From the NCBI GenBank assembly GCA_964643965.1, contig CAZXVH010000131.1:1-12882 (forward strand): 12,882 nucleotides of DNA. Reading direction: 5' to 3'. The stretch comes from GCA-2746795 sp964643965. Lineage in GTDB: Bacteria; Chloroflexota; Anaerolineae; Promineifilales; Promineifilaceae. This document shows positions 1 through 6,498 of the stretch, piece after piece. A program made the translations under genes and the position numbers. Each line of letters starts with the position of its first letter. Position 1 is the stretch's first letter. The notes beneath the pieces were generated by a model, which worked only from the letters and a program-made list of their open reading frames with translations, did not search any database and was not told where the DNA came from.

Positions 1-37
1 GTTTCAATCGCAGGGGCGATTCTTTTGGGGGGCTGAC
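1..37 (-). CRISPR. Leader-proximal CRISPR repeat (array continues off the left edge)
   Basis: Read on the minus strand, the left edge of the window ends in CCCCTGCGATTGAAAC. ATTGAAAC is the 8-nt 5' handle found in many type I and III crRNAs. Just before it is a perfect 5-bp stem, ATCGC-CCCT-GCGAT, the usual Cas6 recognition hairpin. It lies downstream of cas2, with an AT-rich leader between, so it is most likely the first repeat of an array extending left. With only one copy visible, the repeat length is uncertain (about 35-37 nt) and no spacer can be seen. Confidence 0.72.
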
Positions 38-101
38 CCCGCTCGTTTTGTAGGGTTGAGAGTCTCTCTTTTTGTTTGTTTATGTGCTGATTTGTGAATG
101 G

Positions 102-110
102 AGTGTACCA
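102..110 (-). promoter_or_regulatory. Possible extended -10 promoter element for the array
   Basis: The minus strand reads TGGTACACT, which matches the extended -10 form TGnTATAAT at most positions. Transcription from here would start about 55-60 nt before the first repeat, a plausible distance. No good -35 hexamer is seen upstream, and the ACGGCCGT palindrome occupies part of the spacer. This is a pattern match only. Confidence 0.25.
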
Positions 111-266
111 TAAACGGCCGTTTTCTGGCTAATTTTCTATGTGTTCGTCCCACTTGATTAAATGGATCGAGCAGGGGCTGTTTTCTTTGCTTTTTTGTTT
201 TAATTTTCCCCACGTTATGTGATTGTTAAGGTGCGTTTTCCTCTGGGAGGTTAACGGTTTTTATGA

Positions 267-310
267 ATCGAGCGGGAAAGGGAGTGGAGCGGGGCGCTGC
301 GCCGCTCGAT
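267..310. repeat. Inverted-repeat cluster after cas2
   Basis: ATCGAGCGG (267-275) and CCGCTCGAT (302-310) are a perfect 9-bp inverted repeat. A second, overlapping hairpin can form between GAGCGG (287-292) and CCGCTC (302-307), and GGCGCTGCGCC (293-303) is itself palindromic. The two larger stems compete for the same right arm. No T tract follows on either strand, so it is not a normal intrinsic terminator. It may still end or attenuate the cas transcript or serve as a leader binding site. Confidence 0.45.
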
Positions 311-339
311 CATGGTATCTTGCTTGGATGACATCTTTT

Positions 340-612
340 TCAGAGTAAGTATAGCGTATCTTCAGCAGGAGGTGAACTGCCAATTGTTTCGGTTTTGGCC
401 TGGCAAGCGGCGCAAAGGGGATAGATGCGTATATTGTCTTCTTTTTCGTTGAGGATGTTTCTTAAACGGTGCTGCAGGGTGATGAGTTCTTTTTCGTTGA
501 GGAAGCATTCGAATATGCTGTATTGGGTCCATGTGCCGAAACCGCATAAGGTTTTGTGGATTTTGGTGCGTCTTTTGTCGTTGGGGATGTCGTAGGCGAT
601 GAGATAGAGCAT
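340..612 (-). CDS. cas2: Cas2, CRISPR adaptation protein
   Basis: This is a 90-residue protein of normal Cas2 length. It starts MLYLIAYDIPNDKRRTKI, with the first beta strand followed by the conserved Asp (D8), and then GTWTQYSIFEC, the usual second-strand region. Cas2 dimers bridge two Cas1 dimers in the spacer integration complex. It is the last cas gene before the leader, as in most loci. The ATG at 612 is the first Met and fits the family, but no Shine-Dalgarno sequence precedes it: a heptad repeat array abuts the start instead. The Cas1 gene ends 67 bp upstream. Confidence 0.93.
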   Translation of the reverse strand: MLYLIAYDIPNDKRRTKIHKTLCGFGTWTQYSIFECFLNEKELITLQHRLRNILNEKEDNIRIYPLCAACQAKTETIGSSPPAEDTLYLL

Positions 613-616
613 GGGA

Positions 617-651
617 ATTATGAAGGATGAATTATGAAGGGTGAGAGGTGA
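617..651. repeat. Heptanucleotide repeat array upstream of cas2
   Basis: Five consecutive 7-bp units end in TGA on the plus strand: ATTATGA, AGGATGA, ATTATGA, AGGGTGA, GAGGTGA. It fills the cas1-cas2 gap next to the cas2 start codon. An AT-rich stretch (656-679) with related words such as TTCATAATCC continues to the cas1 stop. It belongs to the same family as the arrays near 2148, 2789, 3194, 6464 and 8611. Confidence 0.75.
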
Positions 652-679
652 AGTGGTTCATAATCCATAATTTTTAATT

Positions 680-1744
680 TTATCTTGTGATGAAGGGTGG
701 GTAGGCTGGGATTTCTGTTAGCAGCGTTTTGGCAAGTAGGCGGGCTTGCAGCTCGAGGCTGCGGCGGTAGGTGACTTTGTAATTGAAGGTGGGATGGGTG
801 ATGGTTTCGTCGAAGCGGCTCTCCAGCTTGGTGAGGAAGGTGCGACGGCCGTAGTCGCTGAGGCGGTAGGCGCCGCCTAGTTCTTCGGTGAAATGTTTTC
901 GGTGCAGGATGTTGTTGTTAAAGATGGCGATGACGGTGGAGTCGACGATGAGTGGTCGAAATTCTTCCATCAGGTCTAACGCTAAGGCGGGTTTACCATA
1001 TTGGCTGGTGTGGAGGTAGCCGATGTAGGGGTCGAGGCCGACGGTGCAGATGGCGGACATGATCTGGTTGAGGAGGATGGTGTAGCCGTAGCTGAGGAGG
1101 GCGTTGACGGGATCGCGGGGTGGGCGTCGGGTGCGGCCGTTGTAGAGGCTGGGGTCGTTGAGCAGGTGTTTGAAGCTGTTGAAGTAGTGGGCGGTGCCGC
1201 TGCCTTCCAGTCCTTGCAATGTGCCGTAGACGGAGTTGGTTTGGGGGTGGGCGGGGTCTGGCATGTGAGGATCGGGGCGGGTGGCATCTACGTCTTGGAT
1301 GATTTGCTGGAGGGCGGCAACGGCCGTTGTGATGTGGTCGTTTTGGCGTTTGCGGTTGGCACGCATGAGCATGGTGCGCATGTTTTGCAGTTTGCCGCGG
1401 ACGAATGCCTGGGTGAAGTGGTGGTGCTGGACGGGATCGTGGTGGGCGGCGGTTTGGGCGAGGCGAAGTTGGCCGTTTTTACTGAAGGTGGGGGCGAGGT
1501 GGCCTTGAAAACGGCCGTAGCGATTGAGGAAGGTGACTTCGGCGTGTTGTTCCATGAGGGCGGCGATGGCGGGGCTGGTGAGGGTGCTGTTGCCCTGGAC
1601 GACGACGCGCTCTATTTTGATAAGGGGGACGCGCACTTTGCGTTTGGCTGTGCCGGTCTCTTTGTTTTCGGGGATGTGGACGACGAGGGTGTCGCCGTCT
1701 TTTTTGACGAGTGTTTGTTGTTCGGTTAAGTAGAGAGTTGCCAT
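680..1744 (-). CDS. cas1: Cas1, CRISPR integrase
   Basis: Cas1 is the metal-dependent integrase that inserts spacers at the leader end of the array. The 354-residue protein starts MATLYLTEQQ, a common Cas1 opening. It contains the three catalytic regions: GLEGSGTAHYF (E180), YLHTSQYGKPALALD (H245) and LDLMEEFRP (acidic D257/E260). The all-helical C-terminal domain is complete. The start at 1744 was chosen over the ATG at 1756 because homologues typically begin MATLY; a weak GGAA lies 5 nt upstream. The region is clearly more GC-rich than the effector genes at the right of the window. It probably works with the adjacent Cas4 and Cas2. Confidence 0.95.
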   Translation of the reverse strand: MATLYLTEQQTLVKKDGDTLVVHIPENKETGTAKRKVRVPLIKIERVVVQGNSTLTSPAIAALMEQHAEVTFLNRYGRFQGHLAPTFSKNGQLRLAQTAAHHDPVQHHHFTQAFVRGKLQNMRTMLMRANRKRQNDHITTAVAALQQIIQDVDATRPDPHMPDPAHPQTNSVYGTLQGLEGSGTAHYFNSFKHLLNDPSLYNGRTRRPPRDPVNALLSYGYTILLNQIMSAICTVGLDPYIGYLHTSQYGKPALALDLMEEFRPLIVDSTVIAIFNNNILHRKHFTEELGGAYRLSDYGRRTFLTKLESRFDETITHPTFNYKVTYRRSLELQARLLAKTLLTEIPAYPPFITR

Positions 1745-1760
1745 TGTGAATTCCATAATT

Positions 1761-1795
1761 GATTTACGATTTTTGATTTTTGATTGACGATTGGG
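1761..1795. repeat. GATTNNN heptad repeat array
   Basis: Five head-to-tail 7-bp units each begin GATT: GATTTAC, GATTTTT, GATTTTT, GATTGAC, GATTGGG. The array supplies the last codons and the TAA stop of the unknown gene upstream and runs to within 20 bp of the cas1 start. It is a second heptad family, shared with the array inside cas4 (2519-2546). Confidence 0.75.
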
Positions 1796-2192
1796 GTGTT
1801 TGCCAGAGATGTTTCTGAAGTTCCTGGTGGAAGTTGGGGATGGTTTCCTGGCCGGAGAAGGCGAGGGTTAATTGTCCATAGGTGTGCCAGCCTTCTCGCT
1901 GGAGTTGATTGAGGATGGTGGTGAGGGTGTGGTTGTCTAATGCCTGGGTGTGGATGGTGGGGTAGAGGTGGCTGGGGTCCGGGGTGTGGTGTTCGTCCAT
2001 GGCGTTTGTTTGCCAGGAGAGGGGCAGGAGGCTGATGTCGCCTTCTCGTTGCAGGCAGAGGCAGATGAGCCAGCCTGTTTGGTCGGTTTCCAGGTCGAGG
2101 AGGGGCGGCCGGGCGCCGCGCCATTGGTAGATAGGAATGAGGGCGGAAGGATGAATTTTGAAGGATGAAGGATGAACAGGGTTGTGGGGCAT
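1764..2192 (-). CDS. Hypothetical protein between cas4 and cas1
   Basis: I do not recognise this protein of about 142 residues. The ATG at 2192 is preferred because AGGAG (2201-2205) lies 8 nt upstream; an ATG at 2228 would overlap the end of cas4 by 32 bp. Both ends look repeat-derived: residues near the N-terminus (HPSSFKIHPSA) come from the TGA-type heptads and the C-terminal SSIKNQKS from the GATTNNN heptads. The middle of about 115 residues contains YQWRGARPPLLDLETDQTGW and appears soluble, with several Trp and no signal peptide or membrane segment. Its place inside the adaptation block suggests co-expression with cas4 and cas1, but a role cannot be inferred. The non-random core and good ribosome binding site favour a real gene. 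Confidence 0.6.
   Translation of the reverse strand: MPHNPVHPSSFKIHPSALIPIYQWRGARPPLLDLETDQTGWLICLCLQREGDISLLPLSWQTNAMDEHHTPDPSHLYPTIHTQALDNHTLTTILNQLQREGWHTYGQLTLAFSGQETIPNFHQELQKHLWQTPQSSIKNQKS
2148..2175. repeat. Heptanucleotide repeat array in the 5' end of the unknown gene
   Basis: Four 7-bp units are visible: AGGATGA, ATTTTGA, AGGATGA, AGGATGA. If translation starts at 2192 the array is read through in frame and makes part of the N-terminus. Confidence 0.75.
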
Positions 2193-2196
2193 GGGT

Positions 2197-2784
2197 TTAG
2201 CTCCTATTTTTGAGTTGGGTGACTTCATCGGGCAGGCAGATGGGTTGGATGGAGCAATGTTTGCATTTGTGTTTTTCCTGGATGGGGGCGGGGATGGTGG
2301 TGAGGGCTTGGGCTTGGATAACGGCCGTTTCTGTCATGGTGCGTAAGGCATCATCAAAGGGGACGGTGATGCGGCGGCGGGAGCGCCAGTAGAAGATTTC
2401 GCCGTAAGGAATTGGCTGCCCGGTCATTTCTTCCAGGCAGAGGGCTTGGGCGCATAGCTGGATGTTGTCGTTGTCCCATTTGCCTTGTTGGCCGTGTTTG
2501 TATTCGACGGGAACAAGCGATTTCGGATTTCGGATTTTGGATTTCGGAATTTCCACGAAGTCGGCGAAGCCTGCGATTTGCAGGCGGTCGGACCAGACCC
2601 AGAGGCGGCGGTGGATGGCGCGGCCCTGGTCGTCGGTTTCGCTGCCGGGGCGGTCGGCGCGGGTTTGGTGTTGGTAGGTTCCTTCCAGCATGGGCGCATT
2701 GATTTCTATCTCGCCCTGGATGTACATATACCAAAAGCGACGCGGGCAGTAGATGAGTTGGTTGAGATAGGACAAAGGTAACAT
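2197..2784 (-). CDS. cas4: Cas4 family PD-(D/E)XK nuclease
   Basis: Cas4 trims and orients prespacers for Cas1-Cas2. The 195-residue form from the ATG at 2784 opens MLPLSYLNQLIYCPRRFW, a normal Cas4 start. It has the four iron-sulfur cysteines (C13 and C174, C177, C183 in CKHCSIQPIC), a RecB-type His (H39), the acidic D75 and the VEYKHG motif (E94, K96). Between D75 and E94 lies IPKSKIRNPKS, encoded by a GATTTCG heptad array (2519-2546), apparently an in-frame insertion beside the active site. An upstream ATG at 2838 overlaps the stop of the preceding gene (ATGA) and has purine-rich sequence before it. That start would add 18 repeat-derived residues, so the true start is unsettled. Confidence 0.9.
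   Translation of the reverse strand: MLPLSYLNQLIYCPRRFWYMYIQGEIEINAPMLEGTYQHQTRADRPGSETDDQGRAIHRRLWVWSDRLQIAGFADFVEIPKSKIRNPKSLVPVEYKHGQQGKWDNDNIQLCAQALCLEEMTGQPIPYGEIFYWRSRRRITVPFDDALRTMTETAVIQAQALTTIPAPIQEKHKCKHCSIQPICLPDEVTQLKNRS
2519..2546. repeat. GATTTCG heptad array inside cas4
   Basis: Four direct 7-bp units, GATTTCG, GATTTCG, GATTTTG, GATTTCG, are followed by a degenerate GAATTTCC. It lies inside the cas4 reading frame and keeps the frame open. It is the same family as the array at 1761-1795. Confidence 0.8.
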
Positions 2785-2788
2785 AGGA

Positions 2789-2816
2789 ATTATGAAGGAT
2801 GAATGATGAATGATGA
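2789..2816. repeat. Heptanucleotide repeat array upstream of cas4
   Basis: Four units, ATTATGA, AGGATGA, ATGATGA, ATGATGA, sit directly upstream of the cas4 start at 2784. Two units in the opposite orientation (TTCATTC, TTCATCC) follow at 2827-2840, so the two sets face each other. Confidence 0.75.
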
Positions 2817-2840
2817 AAAAATCTCTTTCATTCTTCATCC
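2797..2840. repeat. Imperfect hairpin from facing heptads at the four-helix-bundle/cas4 junction
   Basis: Arms 2797-2810 and 2827-2840 match at 12 of 14 positions as an inverted repeat, with a 16-nt loop. It spans the end of the upstream gene and the alternative cas4 start at 2838, so it could affect translation of cas4. Confidence 0.5.
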
Positions 2841-3182
2841 TTTCCTTTTCTTGATAATGGTGGTGAAGATGGCGATAAGTTGGTTTATCTCGTCTAATAA
2901 AGCGGCTACTCTGTTTTGAGACATGATGTTGGATTCAACAATAAGTTCTAGCCAATAGGTGGTTTCGTCCAGTTCTTTGAGACAATCGCCGATTTTAGCG
3001 ACGAACTCTGCATTTGAGCGCCCACGATAAGCTTCGCGGTAGTTGGCGCCCACAGATGTTCCGGAACGCGGCACTTGTTTACCAAGCACCTGTGCCTCTG
3101 TCGTTTTTGGCAATGCCCGATACAGTTCAATAATACGCAAGCCAAGAACCTTTGTCCGTTTCCTTAAATCATATTCAGGCAT
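2835..3182 (-). CDS. Four-helix-bundle protein (23S rRNA intervening-sequence family)
   Basis: The 115-residue sequence matches the small four-helix-bundle family first known from intervening sequences in 23S rRNA genes: an opening with LRKRTKVLGLRIIELYRALP, then VPRSGTSVGANYREAYRG and an Ala/Glu-rich helix ending ELDETTYWLELI. Members are soluble helical oligomers, often near mobile or diversifying elements; their biochemical role is mostly unknown. The start at 3182 has AAAGGA (3190-3195) 7 nt upstream. The gene sits between cas6 and cas4 with heptad repeats on both sides, and its stop overlaps an ATG at 2838. It is not a standard cas gene, so it may be a passenger that moved in with the repeats. 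Confidence 0.85.
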   Translation of the reverse strand: MPEYDLRKRTKVLGLRIIELYRALPKTTEAQVLGKQVPRSGTSVGANYREAYRGRSNAEFVAKIGDCLKELDETTYWLELIVESNIMSQNRVAALLDEINQLIAIFTTIIKKRKG

Positions 3183-3193
3183 CGTCGTATCCT

Positions 3194-3224
3194 TTCATCC
3201 TTCATCTTTCATCCTTCCTAATTC
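3194..3224. repeat. Heptad repeat array between cas6 and the four-helix-bundle gene
   Basis: Three units, TTCATCC, TTCATCT, TTCATCC, are followed by TTCCTAATTC. The orientation is opposite to most other arrays here. It encodes the last residues and the TGA stop of cas6 (RKDER, stop). Positions 3201-3224 match 8611-8634 inside csx11 at 23 of 24 bases. Confidence 0.75.
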
Positions 3225-4062
3225 TATTCACCTGCCCCATTCCCTGGGCGGTTTTGGAGCCAACCCCTGTGTAGAATGCAAGATCGGCCAGTCGGTTTAG
3301 GTGCTGAATCATGTCATGTGCTTCTTTGTCTAGTATTTCAAAGGTCACTTTGCCGGTGAAGCCGACTTGCTTGCTGTTGCGGTATTGGTACATGTGGGTT
3401 TCGGTGCTATAGCGGGCGACGACGACGTTTTCGGCGCAGAAGGGGCGCACGGCGTCGCGGGTATCGCTGCCGGTCAACTTGTCCCAGTAGTCGGCGAGTT
3501 GCCCAAATACCAGCGGAGGGTCGGGCAAGATGTGCATGTGGCGGAAGGGGGAGTTACGCATACTGAAGGCGGTGGGGGTGCGGAAGTTTAGTGAGATGGT
3601 CGAATAGTCTGATAGTCTGGTAGTCGTGTCCCATTTTTCATAAAGGGCTTGCAGGTTGTTGTAACCGGCGAGGGGGTGGCTGCCGGGGGTGTTGAGGATT
3701 TCGCTGATGTGGAAGATGTGATTTTCCAGGCGGATGGTGGGGCGGTTGGTTCCTTGCAGGAAGTAGCTGATGAAGGTTTGGAAGAGGAGGGGATCGAGCA
3801 AGGTGACGCGCAGCCAGCCTTCTTGCCCGGCGTTGATCTGGATATGGCCATTGTGGGGTGTACCGAAGCCTTCCAGCGGCGAGATGGTGAAGGGTTTGCG
3901 CCCAGGCATGTCGTGGATAGCTTGGGAGATGGCTGGATCGGCTTGTTGCAGAATGCTGAGGAAGGCGGCGTGGGCCAGGTGGCCTTGGGTGGCGCGTAAA
4001 CGGCCGTTTTGGCTGGCGATGAGGCGGATGATGAGGGCGTAGAGGTCGGGGGATGGGGTCAT
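3202..4062 (-). CDS. cas6: Cas6 crRNA-processing endoribonuclease
   Basis: Cas6 cuts the array transcript within each repeat. The 286-residue protein has the Cas6 N-terminal pattern HLAHAAFLSILQ followed by AIHDMPGRKPFTISPLEG (H28, H31, H50 are candidate catalytic or structural His). It ends with the glycine-rich RNA-binding loop GVGSKTAQGMGQV (266-278). The ATG at 4062 is chosen because AAGGA (4070-4074) is 7 nt upstream and the gene then follows the helicase by 10 bp. A longer frame from 4200 would overlap the helicase by over 120 bp and adds nothing Cas6-like. The last residues and the stop lie in a heptad repeat. Type III effectors normally rely on such a Cas6. Confidence 0.9.
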   Translation of the reverse strand: MTPSPDLYALIIRLIASQNGRLRATQGHLAHAAFLSILQQADPAISQAIHDMPGRKPFTISPLEGFGTPHNGHIQINAGQEGWLRVTLLDPLLFQTFISYFLQGTNRPTIRLENHIFHISEILNTPGSHPLAGYNNLQALYEKWDTTTRLSDYSTISLNFRTPTAFSMRNSPFRHMHILPDPPLVFGQLADYWDKLTGSDTRDAVRPFCAENVVVARYSTETHMYQYRNSKQVGFTGKVTFEILDKEAHDMIQHLNRLADLAFYTGVGSKTAQGMGQVNRIRKDER

Positions 4063-4072
4063 GAGGCGTTCC

Positions 4073-6108
4073 TTAAATGATAATGGCTTCAGATTGCTGC
4101 CGTTGTTTTTGATAAAAATGGCTGCGTAGTTCAGCATGGGCAAAGAAAGCATCTTTGCCGAAGAAGATTCGATAGTTTTCATCAACTGTGGTGTCGGCAA
4201 AGGTGAGGGTAAGGGGTTGCGACCAAACTGCCGTGCCGCGCAAACGTGCGATGGCCGCGCCGGTGTCGTCAGGGGAAATAATCATCACGGGTAGACAAGA
4301 TTCGGCGAGGGCGTTGACAATTTCTTTATCGAGCAAGCCTTGGACGGAACTGCCTTGTTGTTTGGCCTGAATTTTGAGACCGGTTAGTCCCACGAGACGG
4401 CCGCACCACTTTCCTTCAAATTCCTGGCGATCTTCTGGACTTTGATACCGATAGGCCAAAGATATTTTTTCTTTGCGCCAGCCTTTGATCTGAAAATAGA
4501 AATCACCTTCTAACGCGGTGGCTCCAAATTCGCGGATGAACTGCGCTCTGGTGAATTGAGGTGAAAGCTGATAATGGCGCAGTAAATGGAACAGGTCGTA
4601 ACTGTTGATGGTTTCGCTGGAAAGTTGATGATGGGGATCGTGGATAACGGCCGTTGGCCCTTGAAAAGAATCGCGGAAGTTGAACAACGCTTTGGTGATG
4701 GTGATCTGGCTGGTGACGAAGGCGCGGAGGGCTTGCTGCTGTTCTTCGTCTTCGAGGATGCTGGATAATTGGGGTTGGATGTATTCAGATATGTATTCGG
4801 TGTTAGACAGCCATTTAAGCCAATCTCGGACGTGAACGGCCGTTTCTTGATTATATGGAATCCGCTTTTTCGTTTGGTTCAGCCAACTCTGTCGCTTTTG
4901 ATATTTGAAATAATATCCCTTGAGTCCTTTGTATGTCTGCTGGCTGCGCGGCGCAAACAGATCGCGTACCCGTAGAAATAGCTTTTCTAGCTCATCATGG
5001 TAATCAGGGGGCACAGTCGCTCCCAACTTGAAGATGGGATAGAAGCACTCTGTAATAGCATGGGAATTGATGTACTGCGTCAATCTGTGTTTTTCTGGCA
5101 ACCTGTCACACGCATTAATAGCCTGATTGAATGCAGCACGAGCCATCGTTTGCCCGTCCAGCCCTTTCAGACTTTCAATGGCGGCATCGGGCAAAATGGC
5201 AATAGCGCGGCTGAATTGGTTGGTTTGTGGTTTGCCCAACACACGGCCGGCGCGACCTATGCGCTGCAACAAGCCATCGCCAAAACGGGAATCGCAAATC
5301 AGAAAATCTATGTTTTGCCGAGGCTTGTTGGCTTTGGCAAAGTTGTAGCCGATGTCGACAGTGGGACTGGCAAGGATGAGAGGCGCCTTGGTGGCAGATT
5401 GCCGTGATTCAGCCGGTTCCGGACCGGTGATGCGCCGCATTTGTTTGTCAGAGATGTAGGGTAGCAGGGCTTGCCGCGCCGCATTGACACGCCATAAACT
5501 ACTGCTGATCATGGCCCCGTCTTGTCCCTCAGCCAGCCAGGTGACAAGCTGTTTGCCGTTTTGTCCCGCCCATTCGTTCAACTCGCCGGGTATCAGGGTC
5601 AGGGTTAGAGGAGCCAGCGAAGGCATTGTGGGGAAATCAGCGCTTTCCGGGGGTTCATTGTCTGGGGCAATCAGCGTCCAGCGGTTGCCAAATATATTCG
5701 TCAGGTAATCACGCACATAGGTGGTGGGCGTGGCGGAAAGTAGGCAAATTTTACGCTGATGGTAGAGGTCGTTGAAGTAGCCAAACTGATCGTACATGGC
5801 CAACACAAAGAGGAAATTGGCGAGTTGCTTGCTGTCGTAATAATGAAATTCATCAATGACGATATAGTCAAAGCGGAGCATAAAATCTTCAAAAAGGTTA
5901 CGCTGATCATTCTGCCCATACTGATCGAACATGGCGTAGTAGTAGATGTCAGGGTTGGTGACGAGGATGAGATTACGCCGATAACTATCATCTTCATATT
6001 TGAGGTAGTTGCGGATGAAGTGGTGCAAGGTGCGGCCGGGGCGGTTGGACTGTTCGATTTGGCGCACAGTTTGGGCGGTGATGGCTTGTACTTTGAAGTC
6101 GAGGTTGT
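4073..6108 (-). CDS. cas3: Cas3-type DExH helicase, type I-D/cyano-like (5' end lost in the gap)
   Basis: This is a superfamily 2 helicase of about 678 visible residues. It has motif II VIDEFHYYD (DEFH at about 5854-5843), motif III LLSATPT (about 5737), motif V ASPTVDIGYNF and motif VI QRIGRAGR (about 5266-5243). The run LVTNPDIYYYAMFDQY before motif II resembles the cyano-type Cas3 family of type I-D loci. No HD nuclease domain is visible. The frame stays open upstream of the GTG at 6067 right to the N run, so the start, the Walker A motif and roughly the first 100-plus residues are missing. Cas3 helicases unwind target DNA; finding one beside a type III effector is unusual. It stops 10 bp before cas6. 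Confidence 0.88.
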
Positions 6109-6208
6109 NNNNNNNNNNNNNNNNNNNNNNNNNNNNNNNNNNNNNNNNNNNNNNNNNNNNNNNNNNNNNNNNNNNNNNNNNNNNNNNNNNNNNNNNNNNN
6201 NNNNNNNN
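6109..6208. other. Assembly gap (100 N)
   Basis: Exactly 100 N, a conventional placeholder for unknown length. Coding sequence enters it from both sides: a RAMP protein truncated at its C-terminus and a helicase truncated at its N-terminus. The missing DNA is therefore probably 0.7-1.5 kb or more, and further genes could be hidden. Confidence 0.97.
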
Positions 6209-6443
6209 TGGCGGGATACAGATAAGTGAAACGGAAGTTGTCTTGGACTAGATTCCCGGTTGCGATGTATGCTTTGCCATTTGCCCCCTGCTCTGCTTCG
6301 CGGGTGAGGCGGGCGGTGAGGGCGGCCCAAAAGATTTTGCCGGTGACGTAGCCCCGTGTTTGTTGCAGGTTGCTGGTTTTGCGCCAGCCGATGTGCATGG
6401 GGGTTAGCAGGCGGAAAACGAGGTCATATTGTTGCCAATTCAT
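6209..6443 (-). CDS. RAMP-family effector subunit, probably Cas5/Cmr3-like (3' end lost in the gap)
   Basis: Only about 78 residues are visible. The opening YDLVFRLLTPMHIGWRK is a typical RAMP first beta strand with a 'TPxHIG' turn, followed by TRGYVTGKIFWAALTARLTR, the counterpart of the 'P.ipGssl.GAlR' helix. Cmr1, Cmr4, Cmr5, a Cmr6-like protein and a large subunit are present elsewhere, so by elimination this should be the Cas5/Cmr3 position that holds the crRNA 5' handle. The start at 6443 is supported by GGGAGG (6451-6456) 7 nt upstream. Cmr3-like proteins are usually 250-400 residues, so most of the gene is in the gap. Confidence 0.65.
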
Positions 6444-6450
6444 GCGCTTT

Positions 6451-6456
6451 CCTCCC
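6451..6456 (-). promoter_or_regulatory. Shine-Dalgarno site of the partial RAMP gene
   Basis: GGGAGG on the minus strand lies 7 nt before the ATG at 6443 and fixes that start. A heptad array lies just upstream. Confidence 0.7.
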
Positions 6457-6463
6457 TGAGATA

Positions 6464-6491
6464 ATTATGAAGGATGAGGGATGAATTATGA
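6464..6491. repeat. Heptanucleotide repeat array between cmr5 and the RAMP gene
   Basis: Four units, ATTATGA, AGGATGA, GGGATGA, ATTATGA, fill most of the 55-bp gap. This is the only sizeable intergenic gap inside the effector module; the other effector genes overlap. Confidence 0.75.
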
Positions 6492-6498
6492 AGGGACA

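Larger units (their letters stand above)
38..339 (-). promoter_or_regulatory. CRISPR leader between cas2 and the first repeat
   Basis: This stretch of about 300 bp separates the cas2 stop from the first repeat and has no convincing gene. It is rich in A on the transcribed strand, as CRISPR leaders usually are. It holds one AACGGCCGTT palindrome (113-122), a possible extended -10 element (102-110) and a GC-rich inverted-repeat cluster just after cas2 (267-310). A 69-codon open frame overlaps it but looks unlike a protein and runs into the repeat. Confidence 0.6.

Noticed and set aside
4..213. 69-codon open frame across the leader and first repeat
   Set aside because: Basic, low-complexity translation that runs into the CRISPR repeat; no supported start site or family.
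287..307. Intrinsic terminator after cas2
   Set aside because: A GC-rich hairpin is present, but no T tract follows on either strand.
1001..1729. Long open frame on the plus strand opposite cas1
   Set aside because: It is an antisense shadow of cas1 with low-complexity Val/Gly/Ala/Asp composition and no recognisable motif.
2835..3182. Diversity-generating retroelement accessory protein (Avd)
   Set aside because: The fold family is related, but no reverse transcriptase, template repeat or variable repeat is visible.
4063..4200. Longer cas6 start at 4200
   Set aside because: It would overlap the helicase by more than 120 bp and adds residues unlike Cas6, while the ATG at 4062 has a good ribosome binding site.
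5701..6443. Open frames reading through the N block
   Set aside because: The N block has no sequence and an arbitrary length, so continuity across it has no meaning.
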